This document shows positions 9,305-17,279 of a DNA stretch of 64,000 bases, piece after piece; positions within the stretch are counted from its first letter, which is position 1, and every line of letters starts with the position of its first letter. Source of the DNA: Pseudomonas reinekei. GTDB taxonomy: Bacteria > Pseudomonadota > Gammaproteobacteria > Pseudomonadales > Pseudomonadaceae. Where the stretch lies: positions 124,001 to 188,000 of the forward strand of contig NZ_MSTQ01000002.1 of NCBI RefSeq assembly GCF_001945365.1, written 5' to 3'. Both the position numbers and the translations under genes were made by a program. Below the pieces are notes generated by a model. It had not been told where the DNA came from. It did not search any database and saw nothing but the letters and a program-made list of their open reading frames with translations.

Positions 9305-10131
9305 GGTTTGGCGGCTGTCCAGTCGACCCAACCGAACTGCCAAGTAGCCAAAATCAACAGGCCGAAAGCGATGCGATACCAGGCGAACGCCGCATAGCTG
9401 TGACTGGCGATGAATTTGAGCAGGCCACGCACAGCGATCATCGCGAAGATGAACGCCGTAACGAAACCGATCGCGAACACTGGGAAGTCCGCCGGCACAA
9501 ACAGCTTGTGGTACTTGTAGCCCGAGTACACCGCGGCACCGACCATGGTCGGCATGGCCAGGAAGAACGAGAACTCGGTAGCGGTCTTGCGCGACAGGCC
9601 GAACAACAGGCCGCCGATGATCGTCGAGCCAGAACGCGAAGTGCCCGGAATCATCGCCAGGCACTGGGCGAAGCCCACCTTGAGTGCATCTTTCCAAGTG
9701 ATTTCGTCGACCGTTTCGGCATGTACTTCATGCTGGCGTTTTTCAGCCCATAGCATGATCACCCCGCCCACCACCAAGGCCGTGGCCACGGTGATCGGGT
9801 TGAACAGATAGTGGTGAATCAGGTCGGCGAAAATCACCCCCAACACCACGGCCGGCAGGAAAGCGATCAGCAGGTTCGCCGTGAAGCGACGTGCACTTGG
9901 CTGGGTTGGCAAACCGATGACCACGTCGAAAATCTTGCGGCGAAACTCCCAGACGACCGCCAGGATCGCCCCGAGCTGGATGATGATGTTGAACGCCATG
10001 GCGCGTTCACCACCGAAGTCGAGCAAGTCCGCAACAATGATCTGGTGCCCGGTACTGGAAATGGGCAAAAACTCCGTCAGCCCTTCTACAACGCCAAGAA
10101 TCAAAGCCTGAAAGGCAGTCCAAAGATCCAT
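9301..10131 (-). CDS. uppP: Undecaprenyl-diphosphatase
   Basis: UppP/BacA dephosphorylates undecaprenyl pyrophosphate to recycle the lipid carrier for peptidoglycan and O-antigen synthesis. With ATG 10131 (GGGGGA upstream) the product is 276 residues. The two active-site motifs are intact: [14 protein letters not shown] at about 16-29 and PGTSRSGST at 162-170, with the essential Arg in the latter. Eight hydrophobic segments are evident. Overexpression of this family gives bacitracin resistance. It overlaps the downstream DUF1294 gene. Confidence 0.95.
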   Translation of the reverse strand: MDLWTAFQALILGVVEGLTEFLPISSTGHQIIVADLLDFGGERAMAFNIIIQLGAILAVVWEFRRKIFDVVIGLPTQPSARRFTANLLIAFLPAVVLGVIFADLIHHYLFNPITVATALVVGGVIMLWAEKRQHEVHAETVDEITWKDALKVGFAQCLAMIPGTSRSGSTIIGGLLFGLSRKTATEFSFFLAMPTMVGAAVYSGYKYHKLFVPADFPVFAIGFVTAFIFAMIAVRGLLKFIASHSYAAFAWYRIAFGLLILATWQFGWVDWTAAKP

Positions 10132-10389
10132 CAATCCCCCAAAAGGCTATGCGTTCGCGCATGCCCCGTCAGTATTTTCAAAGCGTTCACTGCGATCAGC
10201 GTAGTTGAAGTCCGCGTGCGCAAAGTCCCCTCCTGCCCCCGAAAATTGCGTGAAAAATCAATTTGGATTCAGGTTTTTGCGCACCGGGCCGAAATCCTAT
10301 CAGACAAGCCTGAAAAGCGCTGCCGCGTTATCAGACCTGACAGATGCTGGCGATCACTTTACAAAAACAAGAAACCGGAGCACCGCGTT

Positions 10390-12024
10390 ATGAACAGCTT
10401 GCGCAATATGTCGATCAGCCGGCGGTTGTGGCTCATCTTGATCGTGGCCGTCATGATGCTATTGGCCTTGGGCGTCATGATGCTCAAGCAGATTCACGAT
10501 GACCTGTACGACGCCAAGGCTCAGAAAACCCAGCATGTTGTGCAAACGGCCAGCGGCATTCTGAGCTACTACCACGGCCTGGAAACCGCTGGCACTCTCA
10601 CCCGTGACGCCGCCCAGAAACAGGCGCTGACCGCCGTCCGCGGCTTGCGCTACGACCAGGACGACTACTTCTGGATCAACGATCTGACGCCGGTGATGAT
10701 CATGCACCCGGCCAATCCGAAGCTCGACGGCCAGAACCTCTCCGCCATCCGCGACCCGGACGGCTTTGCCGTGTTCAACGAAATGGTCGCCGTGGCCAAG
10801 AGCAAAGGCGCCGGGATCATCAACTACCGCTGGCCAAAGCCGGGCGCCAGCGCGCCGGTCGAGAAAACCTCCTACGTCAAACTGTTCGAGCCCTGGGGCT
10901 GGGTGCTTGGCTCGGGGGTGTACATCGATGAAATGCAGGCCGAGTTTTACGGGCAAGTCCGGGAAGCTTCGTTTATCGGCCTGGCCATTGCGCTGATCAT
11001 GGTCGCACTGGTGGTGCTGATTGCCCGCAGCATCGTGCGTCCGCTCCAGGAAACCGTGAACGCGATGGCCAACATTGCCAGCGGTGAAAGCGACTTGACC
11101 CGCAGCCTCGACACCCAAGGCCAGGATGAAGTCACACAGCTGGCGAAGCACTTCAATGCCTTTACCGCCAAGCTTCGCCAGGTCATCGGCGAGTTGCAGG
11201 TGTCCGCCAGCGCCTTGGGCCAGTCGTCCACCGAGCTGGGCAACGACGCCACCCAGGCCCAGCAGCGCAGCCAGCAACAGTCGCAACAAATGGAACTGGT
11301 GGCCACGGCCATCAATGAAGTGACCTATGGCGTGCAGGATGTAGCCAAGAACGCCGAACATGCCGCCAGTGAAATGCGCGACGCCGAAGCCCAGGCCCAG
11401 CAAGGCCAGATCAACATCGACGGCAGCCTGCAGCAGATCGATACGCTGTCCTCGACCATCCATCAGGCCGTCGAAGTCATCCGCACCCTGGCCACCGAAA
11501 GCACGCAAATTGGCAGCGTTCTGGAAGTGATCCGCTCCATCGCCGAACAGACCAATCTGCTGGCGCTGAACGCGGCCATCGAGGCGGCGCGCGCCGGGGA
11601 GCAAGGTCGCGGATTTGCCGTGGTGGCCGACGAGGTTCGACTGTTGGCCCAGCGTACCCAGAAATCGACGGCGGAGATCCAGACGATGATCGAGCGCCTG
11701 CAAAGTCATTCCGAAGCAGCGGTCAAGGTGATCAGCGACAGCAGCCGCGCCTCGCAACTGACGATTGAACAGGCAGGGCTTGCGGGTGCCAGCCTCAACG
11801 CCATTGGTCAGGCATTGCGCAATCTCAACGGTCTGAACGCGTCGATTGCCAGCGCGACCTTGCAGCAGGCGCATGTGGTCGAGGACATCAATCAAAACGT
11901 CACGCAAGCCGCCGGATTGTCCCACAGCACCGCGCTGGCGGCTGAACAGTCCAGTGCAGCGAGCGTGCGACTCAAGGGCTTGAGTGAGCAGTTGAACGGG
12001 TTGCTGAGGCAGTTCAGGGTGTAA
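10390..12024 (+). CDS. Methyl-accepting chemotaxis protein with single Cache domain
   Basis: 544-residue chemoreceptor starting [17 protein letters not shown] lies about 10 bases upstream. Order: membrane helix (about 13-33), periplasmic sCache_2-type sensor (about 35-190, with [20 protein letters not shown] and [14 protein letters not shown]), second helix (about 195-215), HAMP, then the cytoplasmic signalling domain. The conserved hairpin tip is present ([20 protein letters not shown]). The ligand is unknown; sCache_2 receptors often bind small organic acids. No C-terminal CheR-binding pentapeptide is seen. It is divergent from uppP. Confidence 0.9.
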   Translation: MNSLRNMSISRRLWLILIVAVMMLLALGVMMLKQIHDDLYDAKAQKTQHVVQTASGILSYYHGLETAGTLTRDAAQKQALTAVRGLRYDQDDYFWINDLTPVMIMHPANPKLDGQNLSAIRDPDGFAVFNEMVAVAKSKGAGIINYRWPKPGASAPVEKTSYVKLFEPWGWVLGSGVYIDEMQAEFYGQVREASFIGLAIALIMVALVVLIARSIVRPLQETVNAMANIASGESDLTRSLDTQGQDEVTQLAKHFNAFTAKLRQVIGELQVSASALGQSSTELGNDATQAQQRSQQQSQQMELVATAINEVTYGVQDVAKNAEHAASEMRDAEAQAQQGQINIDGSLQQIDTLSSTIHQAVEVIRTLATESTQIGSVLEVIRSIAEQTNLLALNAAIEAARAGEQGRGFAVVADEVRLLAQRTQKSTAEIQTMIERLQSHSEAAVKVISDSSRASQLTIEQAGLAGASLNAIGQALRNLNGLNASIASATLQQAHVVEDINQNVTQAAGLSHSTALAAEQSSAASVRLKGLSEQLNGLLRQFRV

Positions 12025-12032
12025 TACTTAAA

Positions 12033-12090
12033 AGATCGTAGCGTTCGCCAACGCCCAGGGCTCTCTGGGTGACGCCGAAGGCTGCGATCT
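12033..12090. repeat. Long-arm intergenic hairpin (GATCGYAGC family)
   Basis: agatcgtagc (12033-12042) pairs with gctgcgatct (12081-12090) with one wobble, and cccag/ctggg forms an inner stem. The same outer motif reappears at 18657-18709. It lies between the chemoreceptor gene and pnuC and could end chemoreceptor transcription. Confidence 0.6.
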
Positions 12091-12144
12091 TCTGTTCTCT
12101 ACGGGTACAATCCGCCCCCTCTTCGATTTCCCCAAGGAACCTCC

Positions 12145-12708
12145 ATGTCCGGGCTTGAACTGTTTGCCGCCACCCTCGGTGTCATTGCCGTCTGGTTGAC
12201 GGTCAAGCAGAACCCTTGGTGCTGGCCGATCGGTCTGGTCATGGTGCTCATCTATAGCTGGATCTTTTACGAAGTGAAACTGTATTCGGACATGCTCCTG
12301 CAAGTGATCTACGCCGCATTGCAGTTGTATGGCTGGTGGCAATGGACCCGTGCAGGTGACGCCAGCCATGGTCGTGAAGTCAGTCGGCTGGACACCCGAT
12401 CTGTGACGACCGGATTGATCATCGGTGCTGTCGGCAGTCTAATGCTGGGCGCCGCGATGGCGCACTGGACCGACGCGGCCCAACCCTGGCTCGACGCGGC
12501 ACTCACCGGTTTCAGCCTGGTGGCGCAGGTGTGGATGGCGCAAAAACGCGTTCAGTGCTGGCCGCTCTGGATCGCAGTGGATGTGATTTTCGTCGGGTTG
12601 TTTATCTACAAAGACCTGTATTTGACGGCCGCGCTGTACGGCTTGTTTCTGCTGCTGGCCGTACAAGGCTGGCGCGAATGGCGCGCGTCCCCGGCGTTGC
12701 GCACATGA
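12145..12708 (+). CDS. pnuC: PnuC-type nicotinamide riboside transporter
   Basis: 187-residue membrane protein of the PnuC/SWEET-like fold, which facilitates uptake of nicotinamide riboside. Seven hydrophobic segments can be drawn. The substrate-channel signatures are visible: the QNPWCWPIGL stretch, LYSDMLLQVIYAALQLYGWWQW (about 49-70) and CWPLWIAVDVIFVGLFIYK (about 138-156). GGAACC lies before the ATG. The stop overlaps the ATG of the downstream kinase gene, coupling transport to phosphorylation. Confidence 0.9.
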   Translation: MSGLELFAATLGVIAVWLTVKQNPWCWPIGLVMVLIYSWIFYEVKLYSDMLLQVIYAALQLYGWWQWTRAGDASHGREVSRLDTRSVTTGLIIGAVGSLMLGAAMAHWTDAAQPWLDAALTGFSLVAQVWMAQKRVQCWPLWIAVDVIFVGLFIYKDLYLTAALYGLFLLLAVQGWREWRASPALRT

Positions 12709-13235
12709 AGGTGCTGGTGCTCACCGGCCCCGAATCCAGCGGCAAGAGCTGGCTGTCAGCCGAGCTGCAAGCGCATTTCGGTGGCGTGCTGGTCGAAGAA
12801 TACGTGCGCCGGTTCATCGAGCTGAACCCGCGAGACACCTGCCTGGCGGATATTCCGGCCATCGCTCGTGGCCAGTTGCAGTGGGAAGATGAAGCCCGCG
12901 CTATGCAACCGCCACTGCTGATCCTCGACACCCACTTGCTCAGCAACATCCTCTGGAGCCAGACACTCTTCGGCGACTGCCCCGACTGGATCGAGCAAGC
13001 CTTGCTGGCCAGGCAATATGACCTGCACTTGTTGTTGTCACCTGAGAATGTCGAGTGGACCGACGATGGTCAGCGCTGCCAGCCTGAACTCGGCGAGCGT
13101 CAGATGTTCTTCAATGACATCCAGGCATGGCTGGAACAGCATCGGCAACCCATGCAAGTGCTACGCGGCGACTGGACTGAGCGACGTGTTCAGGCTCTGG
13201 CCGCCGTCGCGAAGTTGATCGGCCCCACCCCCTGA
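12705..13235 (+). CDS. NadR-like ATP-binding kinase (ribosylnicotinamide kinase type)
   Basis: 176-residue P-loop protein like the C-terminal kinase domain of NadR, without the regulatory or adenylyltransferase domains. Walker A is GPESSGKS at 8-15; EEYVRRFIEL and LLILDTHLLS match NadR kinase motifs. Proposed role: phosphorylate incoming nicotinamide riboside to NMN, trapping it for NAD synthesis. The longer open frame upstream lies inside pnuC; ATG 12705 in the ATGA overlap is clearly the better start. Confidence 0.85.
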   Translation: MKVLVLTGPESSGKSWLSAELQAHFGGVLVEEYVRRFIELNPRDTCLADIPAIARGQLQWEDEARAMQPPLLILDTHLLSNILWSQTLFGDCPDWIEQALLARQYDLHLLLSPENVEWTDDGQRCQPELGERQMFFNDIQAWLEQHRQPMQVLRGDWTERRVQALAAVAKLIGPTP

Positions 13236-13413
13236 CTCTGGGGGTATTTACCCAGCGTTTTCCCCTGATTTGGGGTAGAAGTGTCCGTTCGTGAAACACC
13301 CCTTCCCTCGCAAAAGGCCCGTTTCAGCACCCTTCCGCTTTTGCCGATCCGTTTGTTAAGCCGTTGATACACCCCCCCACAAACCCCTGTTCCAGAGCAT
13401 CGCAAGCACTTTG

Positions 13414-13426
13414 GCCCACCGTGGGC
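13414..13426. promoter_or_regulatory. Palindrome, candidate activator-binding site for fap
   Basis: gcccac-c-gtgggc has perfect 6-bp arms and lies about 105 bases upstream of the -24 element. Enhancer-binding proteins usually bind at about this distance. Which protein binds is unknown; the adjacent VpsR-like sigma-54 activator is the obvious candidate. Confidence 0.4.
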
Positions 13427-13516
13427 ATCCTGTGTTGTCTCACGGCTGAAACAGCGCGATTGCGCCTCGCCCGGACAAAACTCACAAGTTATTGAATCAA
13501 AACAAAAATCTAAAAC

Positions 13517-13532
13517 AGGCACAGGTTTCGCT
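13517..13532 (+). promoter_or_regulatory. Candidate sigma-54 promoter of fapA-F
   Basis: The sequence aggcacaggtttcgct has GG (13518-13519) and GC (13530-13531) separated by exactly 10 bases, with GGCAC fully conserved and TTGC replaced by TCGC. Transcription would begin near 13543, leaving about 40 bases of leader before the GTG start of fapA. Confidence 0.55.
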
Positions 13533-13585
13533 CTCTCCTTCACAACGCTGACTAGGGCCAGCCCACCACAAGAAGGAATTGCATC

Positions 13586-14020
13586 GTGGGGACTTACAAG
13601 AAAGGCTTGACCTGCCTCCTGCTGATCGCAAGCGCTGCCAGTTCGGTGGTCAGCTTCACTGTCCAGGCCGAAGGCAATGGCGTCATTGTTCTTCAGCGTA
13701 CCGTCCAGCCGGTGCACATTGGCCGCAATCAGGGCAAAGATCCAAACCCGATCACCGTCAACACCAACCCTTCCGCGCGCATTACCGGTGAATTGAGCGA
13801 CGGCGACTTCGCCAACGTCGCCAGCGGCACCTCTTTCCGCGGTGCCAACAACCAGTCGATGGGCGGCATGCAGGGCCTGAACACTGTTACCAATCCTAAC
13901 GGCATGCCAGGCATGGGTGCCGGCCACCAAGGCGGCAGTGGCAATGCGATTTCGGGAACCATCAACCGCGCCATGAGTTCCGGCCTCGCCCCCTTGGGCA
14001 GACTGGCTGGAGGTCAATGA
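13586..14020 (+). CDS. fapA: FapA, functional amyloid accessory protein
   Basis: First gene of a complete fap operon, whose products assemble extracellular amyloid in Pseudomonas biofilms. FapA is a small periplasmic protein thought to restrain or chaperone the amyloid subunits. The 144-residue product has a signal peptide ending about VQA and a Gly/Asn/Met-rich low-complexity C-terminal half (GANNQSMGGMQGLN, GMPGMGAGHQGG). It starts with GTG, preceded by AAGGAA. fapB begins 2 bases after its stop. Recognition rests on operon position and composition as well as sequence. Confidence 0.85.
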   Translation: MGTYKKGLTCLLLIASAASSVVSFTVQAEGNGVIVLQRTVQPVHIGRNQGKDPNPITVNTNPSARITGELSDGDFANVASGTSFRGANNQSMGGMQGLNTVTNPNGMPGMGAGHQGGSGNAISGTINRAMSSGLAPLGRLAGGQ

Positions 14021-14021
14021 C

Positions 14022-14600
14022 ATGAATCGTTCTCTCCTTCTCCTCGCACTGCTCGGCTGCGCCAGCGCCTTGGCCGATTCCAGCGTGAAATCGATCAATA
14101 ACGCAGACATTCAAGATTCCGGCACGCAATACAGGGGCAACTTCAACGTCAACCAGGCGGCCGGTGACCAACAGCAACAAACCAACGTTCGGGCCATCGC
14201 CATCGGCACAGAAGCCGGCGCGACCACCATCGTCAATCAACGACTCAACACCCCCGCCAATCCGTCGATGAACGCGACGGCCACGATCGGCGGCACCTCT
14301 TTCAGCAATGGCAACGGTGTACTGGGCGTCAACCAGAGCGCCGGGGCCAACAACCAGATGGCCAACGTCATGCGTATCAGCATCAGTGCTGCTCCGCAGG
14401 CGATTGACGATAGCGCCCTTTCTCAACAGAACGTGGCGTTGCTACCAAGCTCAGGAGCAACTGGCACCCCAACCGGCAGTCGCCAGGTCGTGACAAGCGA
14501 CCAGGCCTTCACCGGCAGCCGAGGGGTGATTCAGGTGAACCAGAGTGCCGGGGTGGGGAACCGAATGGCTAACACCCTGAGCATCCGGGTCGCTGACTGA
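14022..14600 (+). CDS. fapB: FapB, minor amyloid subunit / nucleator
   Basis: 192-residue secreted protein with a signal peptide ending near ALA. Three imperfect amyloid repeats can be aligned by their cores: GNFNVNQAAGDQQQQTN, GVLGVNQSAGANNQMAN and GVIQVNQSAGVGNRMAN, each about 35-40 residues and separated by two linkers. FapB is known as a minor fibre component related to FapC and proposed to nucleate it. GGAGG precedes the ATG. About 60 bases separate it from fapC. Confidence 0.9.
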   Translation: MNRSLLLLALLGCASALADSSVKSINNADIQDSGTQYRGNFNVNQAAGDQQQQTNVRAIAIGTEAGATTIVNQRLNTPANPSMNATATIGGTSFSNGNGVLGVNQSAGANNQMANVMRISISAAPQAIDDSALSQQNVALLPSSGATGTPTGSRQVVTSDQAFTGSRGVIQVNQSAGVGNRMANTLSIRVAD

Positions 14601-14663
14601 CCCAAACGCAGTGCGATTGGAAAGTACCAACACTTAACCAACTAATAAGCACGGAGAAACACC

Positions 14664-15683
14664 ATGAAACCTACAATGGCCTTAAAACCACTGGTTTTCG
14701 CTCTCGCAGCAGTGATGGCAATCGCAGCACAAGCAGGCGGTCGTGATGATGATCACGGTCATGGCAATGGTCACGGCAACGGGCATGGTAACAACCAGCC
14801 TAAAGGCCCGACTCTGGAACAAATTCTGCAGATCACCGCCGGTGCCGGGGCCACCGTCATGGATCAACAAAGCAGCAGCGGCAACGCTGTACTGAACCAA
14901 GGCACCATTAACCGTGCCAACGTCGAAAACTCGGCAAATGGCTCCAATGGCAACGTGGGCCTCAACAACGCTGCTGGCGACGGCAACCAACAAGACAACG
15001 CCGCTGCCCTGGCTACTGCTGACGAAAGCTTCATCTTCGGCACCGCAGTGGCAGCTTCCAGCGCGACTCAAATGAACGGTGGCAACACTGTCGCCAACTA
15101 CTCGAGCACTACCCGCGCCAGCCTCGACAACGTTGGTAATGGCGGTTCCGGCAACATGGGTGTCAACAACGCTGCCGGCAACTTCAATCAACAGAAAAAC
15201 AACCTGGCCATCGCCGTATCGGGCGGCCGTGTAGCACAAGCGGCGGCTGCGGCTAACCAAAGCTCCACTGGCCTGACTGTTACCAACAACGCTGACAAGG
15301 CTTACTCGAAAGATACCCTCACTGGCACCTTCAACGCTGCCGGTGTGTTCGTGGCAGCAGGTCAGGCAACAACCGAAGGCAACGGCGGTGGTCACGGTGG
15401 CCCACGCAACAATGATCGTGGCGGCTACGGTGGCGGCCATGGCGGCGGCAACGGTGACACCACGTCTGATTTCGTAGCCGTGGGTGTATTCGGTCTGGCT
15501 GGCGTAACCACTCAACAAGTGATGACTCCAGACGGATGGAAAAACCCTGTCACCAATACTGCTAATGTCAGTAACGTCGGCAACAACTTCTCCGGTAACG
15601 CTGGCTTCAACAACGCTTCCGGTGTTGGCAACCAACAAAGCAACTCGCTGTCCATCGCGGCTGGCTGCAGAGCCTGCCTGTAA
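14664..15683 (+). CDS. fapC: FapC, major functional amyloid subunit
   Basis: 339-residue fibre subunit with signal peptide (to about residue 24). Three repeats lie at about 73-116, 140-185 and 295-333, each with the core GNxGxNNAxGxxNQQxN (GLNNAAGDGNQQDN, GVNNAAGNFNQQKN, GFNNASGVGNQQSN). The two linkers differ in length, the second (about 186-294) being long. The C-terminus has the family CxxC (C335, C338). Unusual here are two His/Gly/Asn-rich tracts: residues 31-44 and about 239-265. A compact terminator-like hairpin follows directly, before fapD. Confidence 0.93.
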   Translation: MKPTMALKPLVFALAAVMAIAAQAGGRDDDHGHGNGHGNGHGNNQPKGPTLEQILQITAGAGATVMDQQSSSGNAVLNQGTINRANVENSANGSNGNVGLNNAAGDGNQQDNAAALATADESFIFGTAVAASSATQMNGGNTVANYSSTTRASLDNVGNGGSGNMGVNNAAGNFNQQKNNLAIAVSGGRVAQAAAAANQSSTGLTVTNNADKAYSKDTLTGTFNAAGVFVAAGQATTEGNGGGHGGPRNNDRGGYGGGHGGGNGDTTSDFVAVGVFGLAGVTTQQVMTPDGWKNPVTNTANVSNVGNNFSGNAGFNNASGVGNQQSNSLSIAAGCRACL

Positions 15684-15697
15684 TCGCGATAGTCATG

Positions 15698-15720
15698 AAA
15701 GCCCCGGCAACGGGGCTTTT
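15698..15720 (+). terminator. Intrinsic terminator/attenuator between fapC and fapD
   Basis: aaagccccg (15698-15706) and cggggcttt (15711-15719) form a perfect 9-bp stem with a gcaa tetraloop and trailing T. Located within the operon, it would let most transcripts end after the subunit genes, giving more FapB/FapC than export machinery. Confidence 0.75.
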
Positions 15721-15745
15721 CCATCAGTCCCAAGGCGTATCGACC

Positions 15746-16444
15746 ATGCGTAAGACTGCCCTTATCGCCCTCCTCTGCCTGTCTGGCCTGCCTGGCCTTT
15801 CTGGCCTGACCCAGGCCGCACAGATATCAGTGGCCGCCCTGCCTGGCGGCACACTCATCTACAAGCAGGTACAGAGTCTGCGTGAGCGCAAGTTCAGCAA
15901 CATTGTCGAACAGAAGACCGATTTCAGCTGCGGCGCCGCCGCACTGGCAACGATCTTGCGCCAGGCTTATTGGCTCGACGTCGATGAAGAGCAAGTCATC
16001 AAAGGCATGCTGGTCAATGCAGACCAGGACCTGGTTCGTACCCAGGGTTTTTCCATGCTGGACATGAAGCGCTACATAGAAAGCATCGGCATGCGCGCCC
16101 GTGGCTACAAGATCCCACCGGAAAAGCTCGACGCAGTAACGATCCCGGTGGTGGTACTGACGGAAACTCGCGGCTACAAGCACTTCGTGGTGTTGCAGCG
16201 CGCTGACAAGGACTGGGTCTATATCGGCGACCCGGTACTCGGTCACAAGCGCTACACCCATGATGACTTTGTCAAAGGTTGGAACGGCATTGTCTTCGCT
16301 ATCGTTGGTTCCGGTTACGAGAAAACCAATGCACTTCGTAGCCCCCCGGTCCCCCTGACAGCCAAGAACAAGCTGGATAACTTCAACCCGGTCAAAGATG
16401 CTGATTTGATGGATTTTGGTTTCATACAGAGCGACTTCTTTTAA
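15746..16444 (+). CDS. fapD: FapD, C39-family peptidase of the amyloid system
   Basis: 232-residue protein with a signal peptide (to about AAQ, residue 26) and a papain-like C39 peptidase domain. The catalytic residues are intact: C62 in DFSCGAAAL, H146 in YKHFVVL and D162 in IGDPVLG. C39 domains remove leader sequences in bacteriocin export; in Fap systems FapD is needed for fibre export. An in-frame ATG 17 codons upstream lies in the terminator and is not the likely start; AAGG precedes 15746. Its 3' end is 43 bases from the fapE start. Confidence 0.9.
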   Translation: MRKTALIALLCLSGLPGLSGLTQAAQISVAALPGGTLIYKQVQSLRERKFSNIVEQKTDFSCGAAALATILRQAYWLDVDEEQVIKGMLVNADQDLVRTQGFSMLDMKRYIESIGMRARGYKIPPEKLDAVTIPVVVLTETRGYKHFVVLQRADKDWVYIGDPVLGHKRYTHDDFVKGWNGIVFAIVGSGYEKTNALRSPPVPLTAKNKLDNFNPVKDADLMDFGFIQSDFF

Positions 16445-16487
16445 TCGCCAACAAAAAGATTGGGGCAGGATGCTCCGGGAGCACCAA

Positions 16488-17231
16488 ATGAAAACCTCAT
16501 ATTGGGTGGCCGCTGCCTGTCTGGTAGCAAGCACCTCAGGTTTCGCAAACGGATTCAAACCCATCGAGATAAAGGATCAGGAGCTGGCCGAGCTACGTGG
16601 TCGATACGTGATGCCCGGACGAATCATAAGCTTCGGTGTCGTCATGAGCAGTACCTGGCGCAACGCCAGTGGCGATCTGATCGGGGCTACGACCTCCATG
16701 CAGATACAGGCCGCAACGGTTAAACCCCAATTCTATGTTTCAACCTACAGCCATAGCGGTAACGGTGGTCCTGCTGAACAGGGTACCGGCAGCGTGGTTG
16801 GCGGCGCAGGCCTTGCCGGCACTCAGGGTATTAACCAGAGTGTGCGCGCCGCAGGCGATGGCAACAGCGCTTACAACAACATCGCCATTGATGTGAAAGA
16901 AGGCAGCCATGCACCGGCATTGGTTCCGGCCCAAGGCCAGGCGCTGATGGCAGGCCAAACCATTACCGGTAGCAGCGCCGCAGGCAGCATTGCGGTTTCT
17001 GCAACCAATGGTGGCGTGCAAATGGCCATTCAGGCCAATAACAATCAAGGTTCGGCCATACAGCAAGTCGCCCAGGGTGGCCTGCTGCAAAATACCCGTT
17101 TGCTGGGAAACAGCAACATGGTCAGCAACCTGACTCAGCTCAACGTAGTACTCAATAATAATGGCCCGACAGTCGGTGCTTTGGACTGCAACTTGAATCA
17201 ACTTACCGCCCTTCGCTCCCTTGGATATTGA
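16488..17231 (+). CDS. fapE: FapE, fibre-associated protein
   Basis: 247-residue secreted protein; signal peptide ends about FAN (residue 20). FapE is a minor extracellular component of Fap fibres. Its central part carries a stretch reminiscent of the FapB/C repeats (GINQSVRAAGDGNSAYNN), and the C-terminus is Asn/Gln-rich with a lone Cys in LDCNLNQL. The start at 16488 has GGGAG nearby; an in-frame ATG at 16470, also with a purine-rich site, would add six residues. Confidence 0.85.
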   Translation: MKTSYWVAAACLVASTSGFANGFKPIEIKDQELAELRGRYVMPGRIISFGVVMSSTWRNASGDLIGATTSMQIQAATVKPQFYVSTYSHSGNGGPAEQGTGSVVGGAGLAGTQGINQSVRAAGDGNSAYNNIAIDVKEGSHAPALVPAQGQALMAGQTITGSSAAGSIAVSATNGGVQMAIQANNNQGSAIQQVAQGGLLQNTRLLGNSNMVSNLTQLNVVLNNNGPTVGALDCNLNQLTALRSLGY

Positions 17232-17279
17232 ACTACGCTGATTCTCGACCATTGGGCATTACTAGGGACGGCTTAATTC

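Larger units (their letters stand above)
13236..13585 (+). other. 350-base control region of the fap operon
   Basis: No gene is visible. It contains short inverted repeats near 13238-13276 (ctggg/cccag, cccc/gggg) that may end the kinase transcript, a 13-base palindrome at 13414-13426, an AT-rich tract at 13480-13515 and a -24/-12 type promoter at 13517-13532. The spacing is what is expected of a sigma-54 promoter with an upstream activator site. Confidence 0.55.

Noticed and set aside
10459..11925. 488-codon minus-strand frame
   Set aside because: Shadow of the chemoreceptor gene; no motifs, and the plus strand has full Cache-HAMP-signalling order.
12025..12144. Possible NAD-type riboswitch before pnuC
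   Set aside because: The structured part is an intergenic repeat of a family also found at 18657-18709; no riboswitch consensus could be seen.
14682..15638. 318-codon minus-strand frame
   Set aside because: Shadow of fapC caused by its repetitive Asn/Gly/Ala codons.
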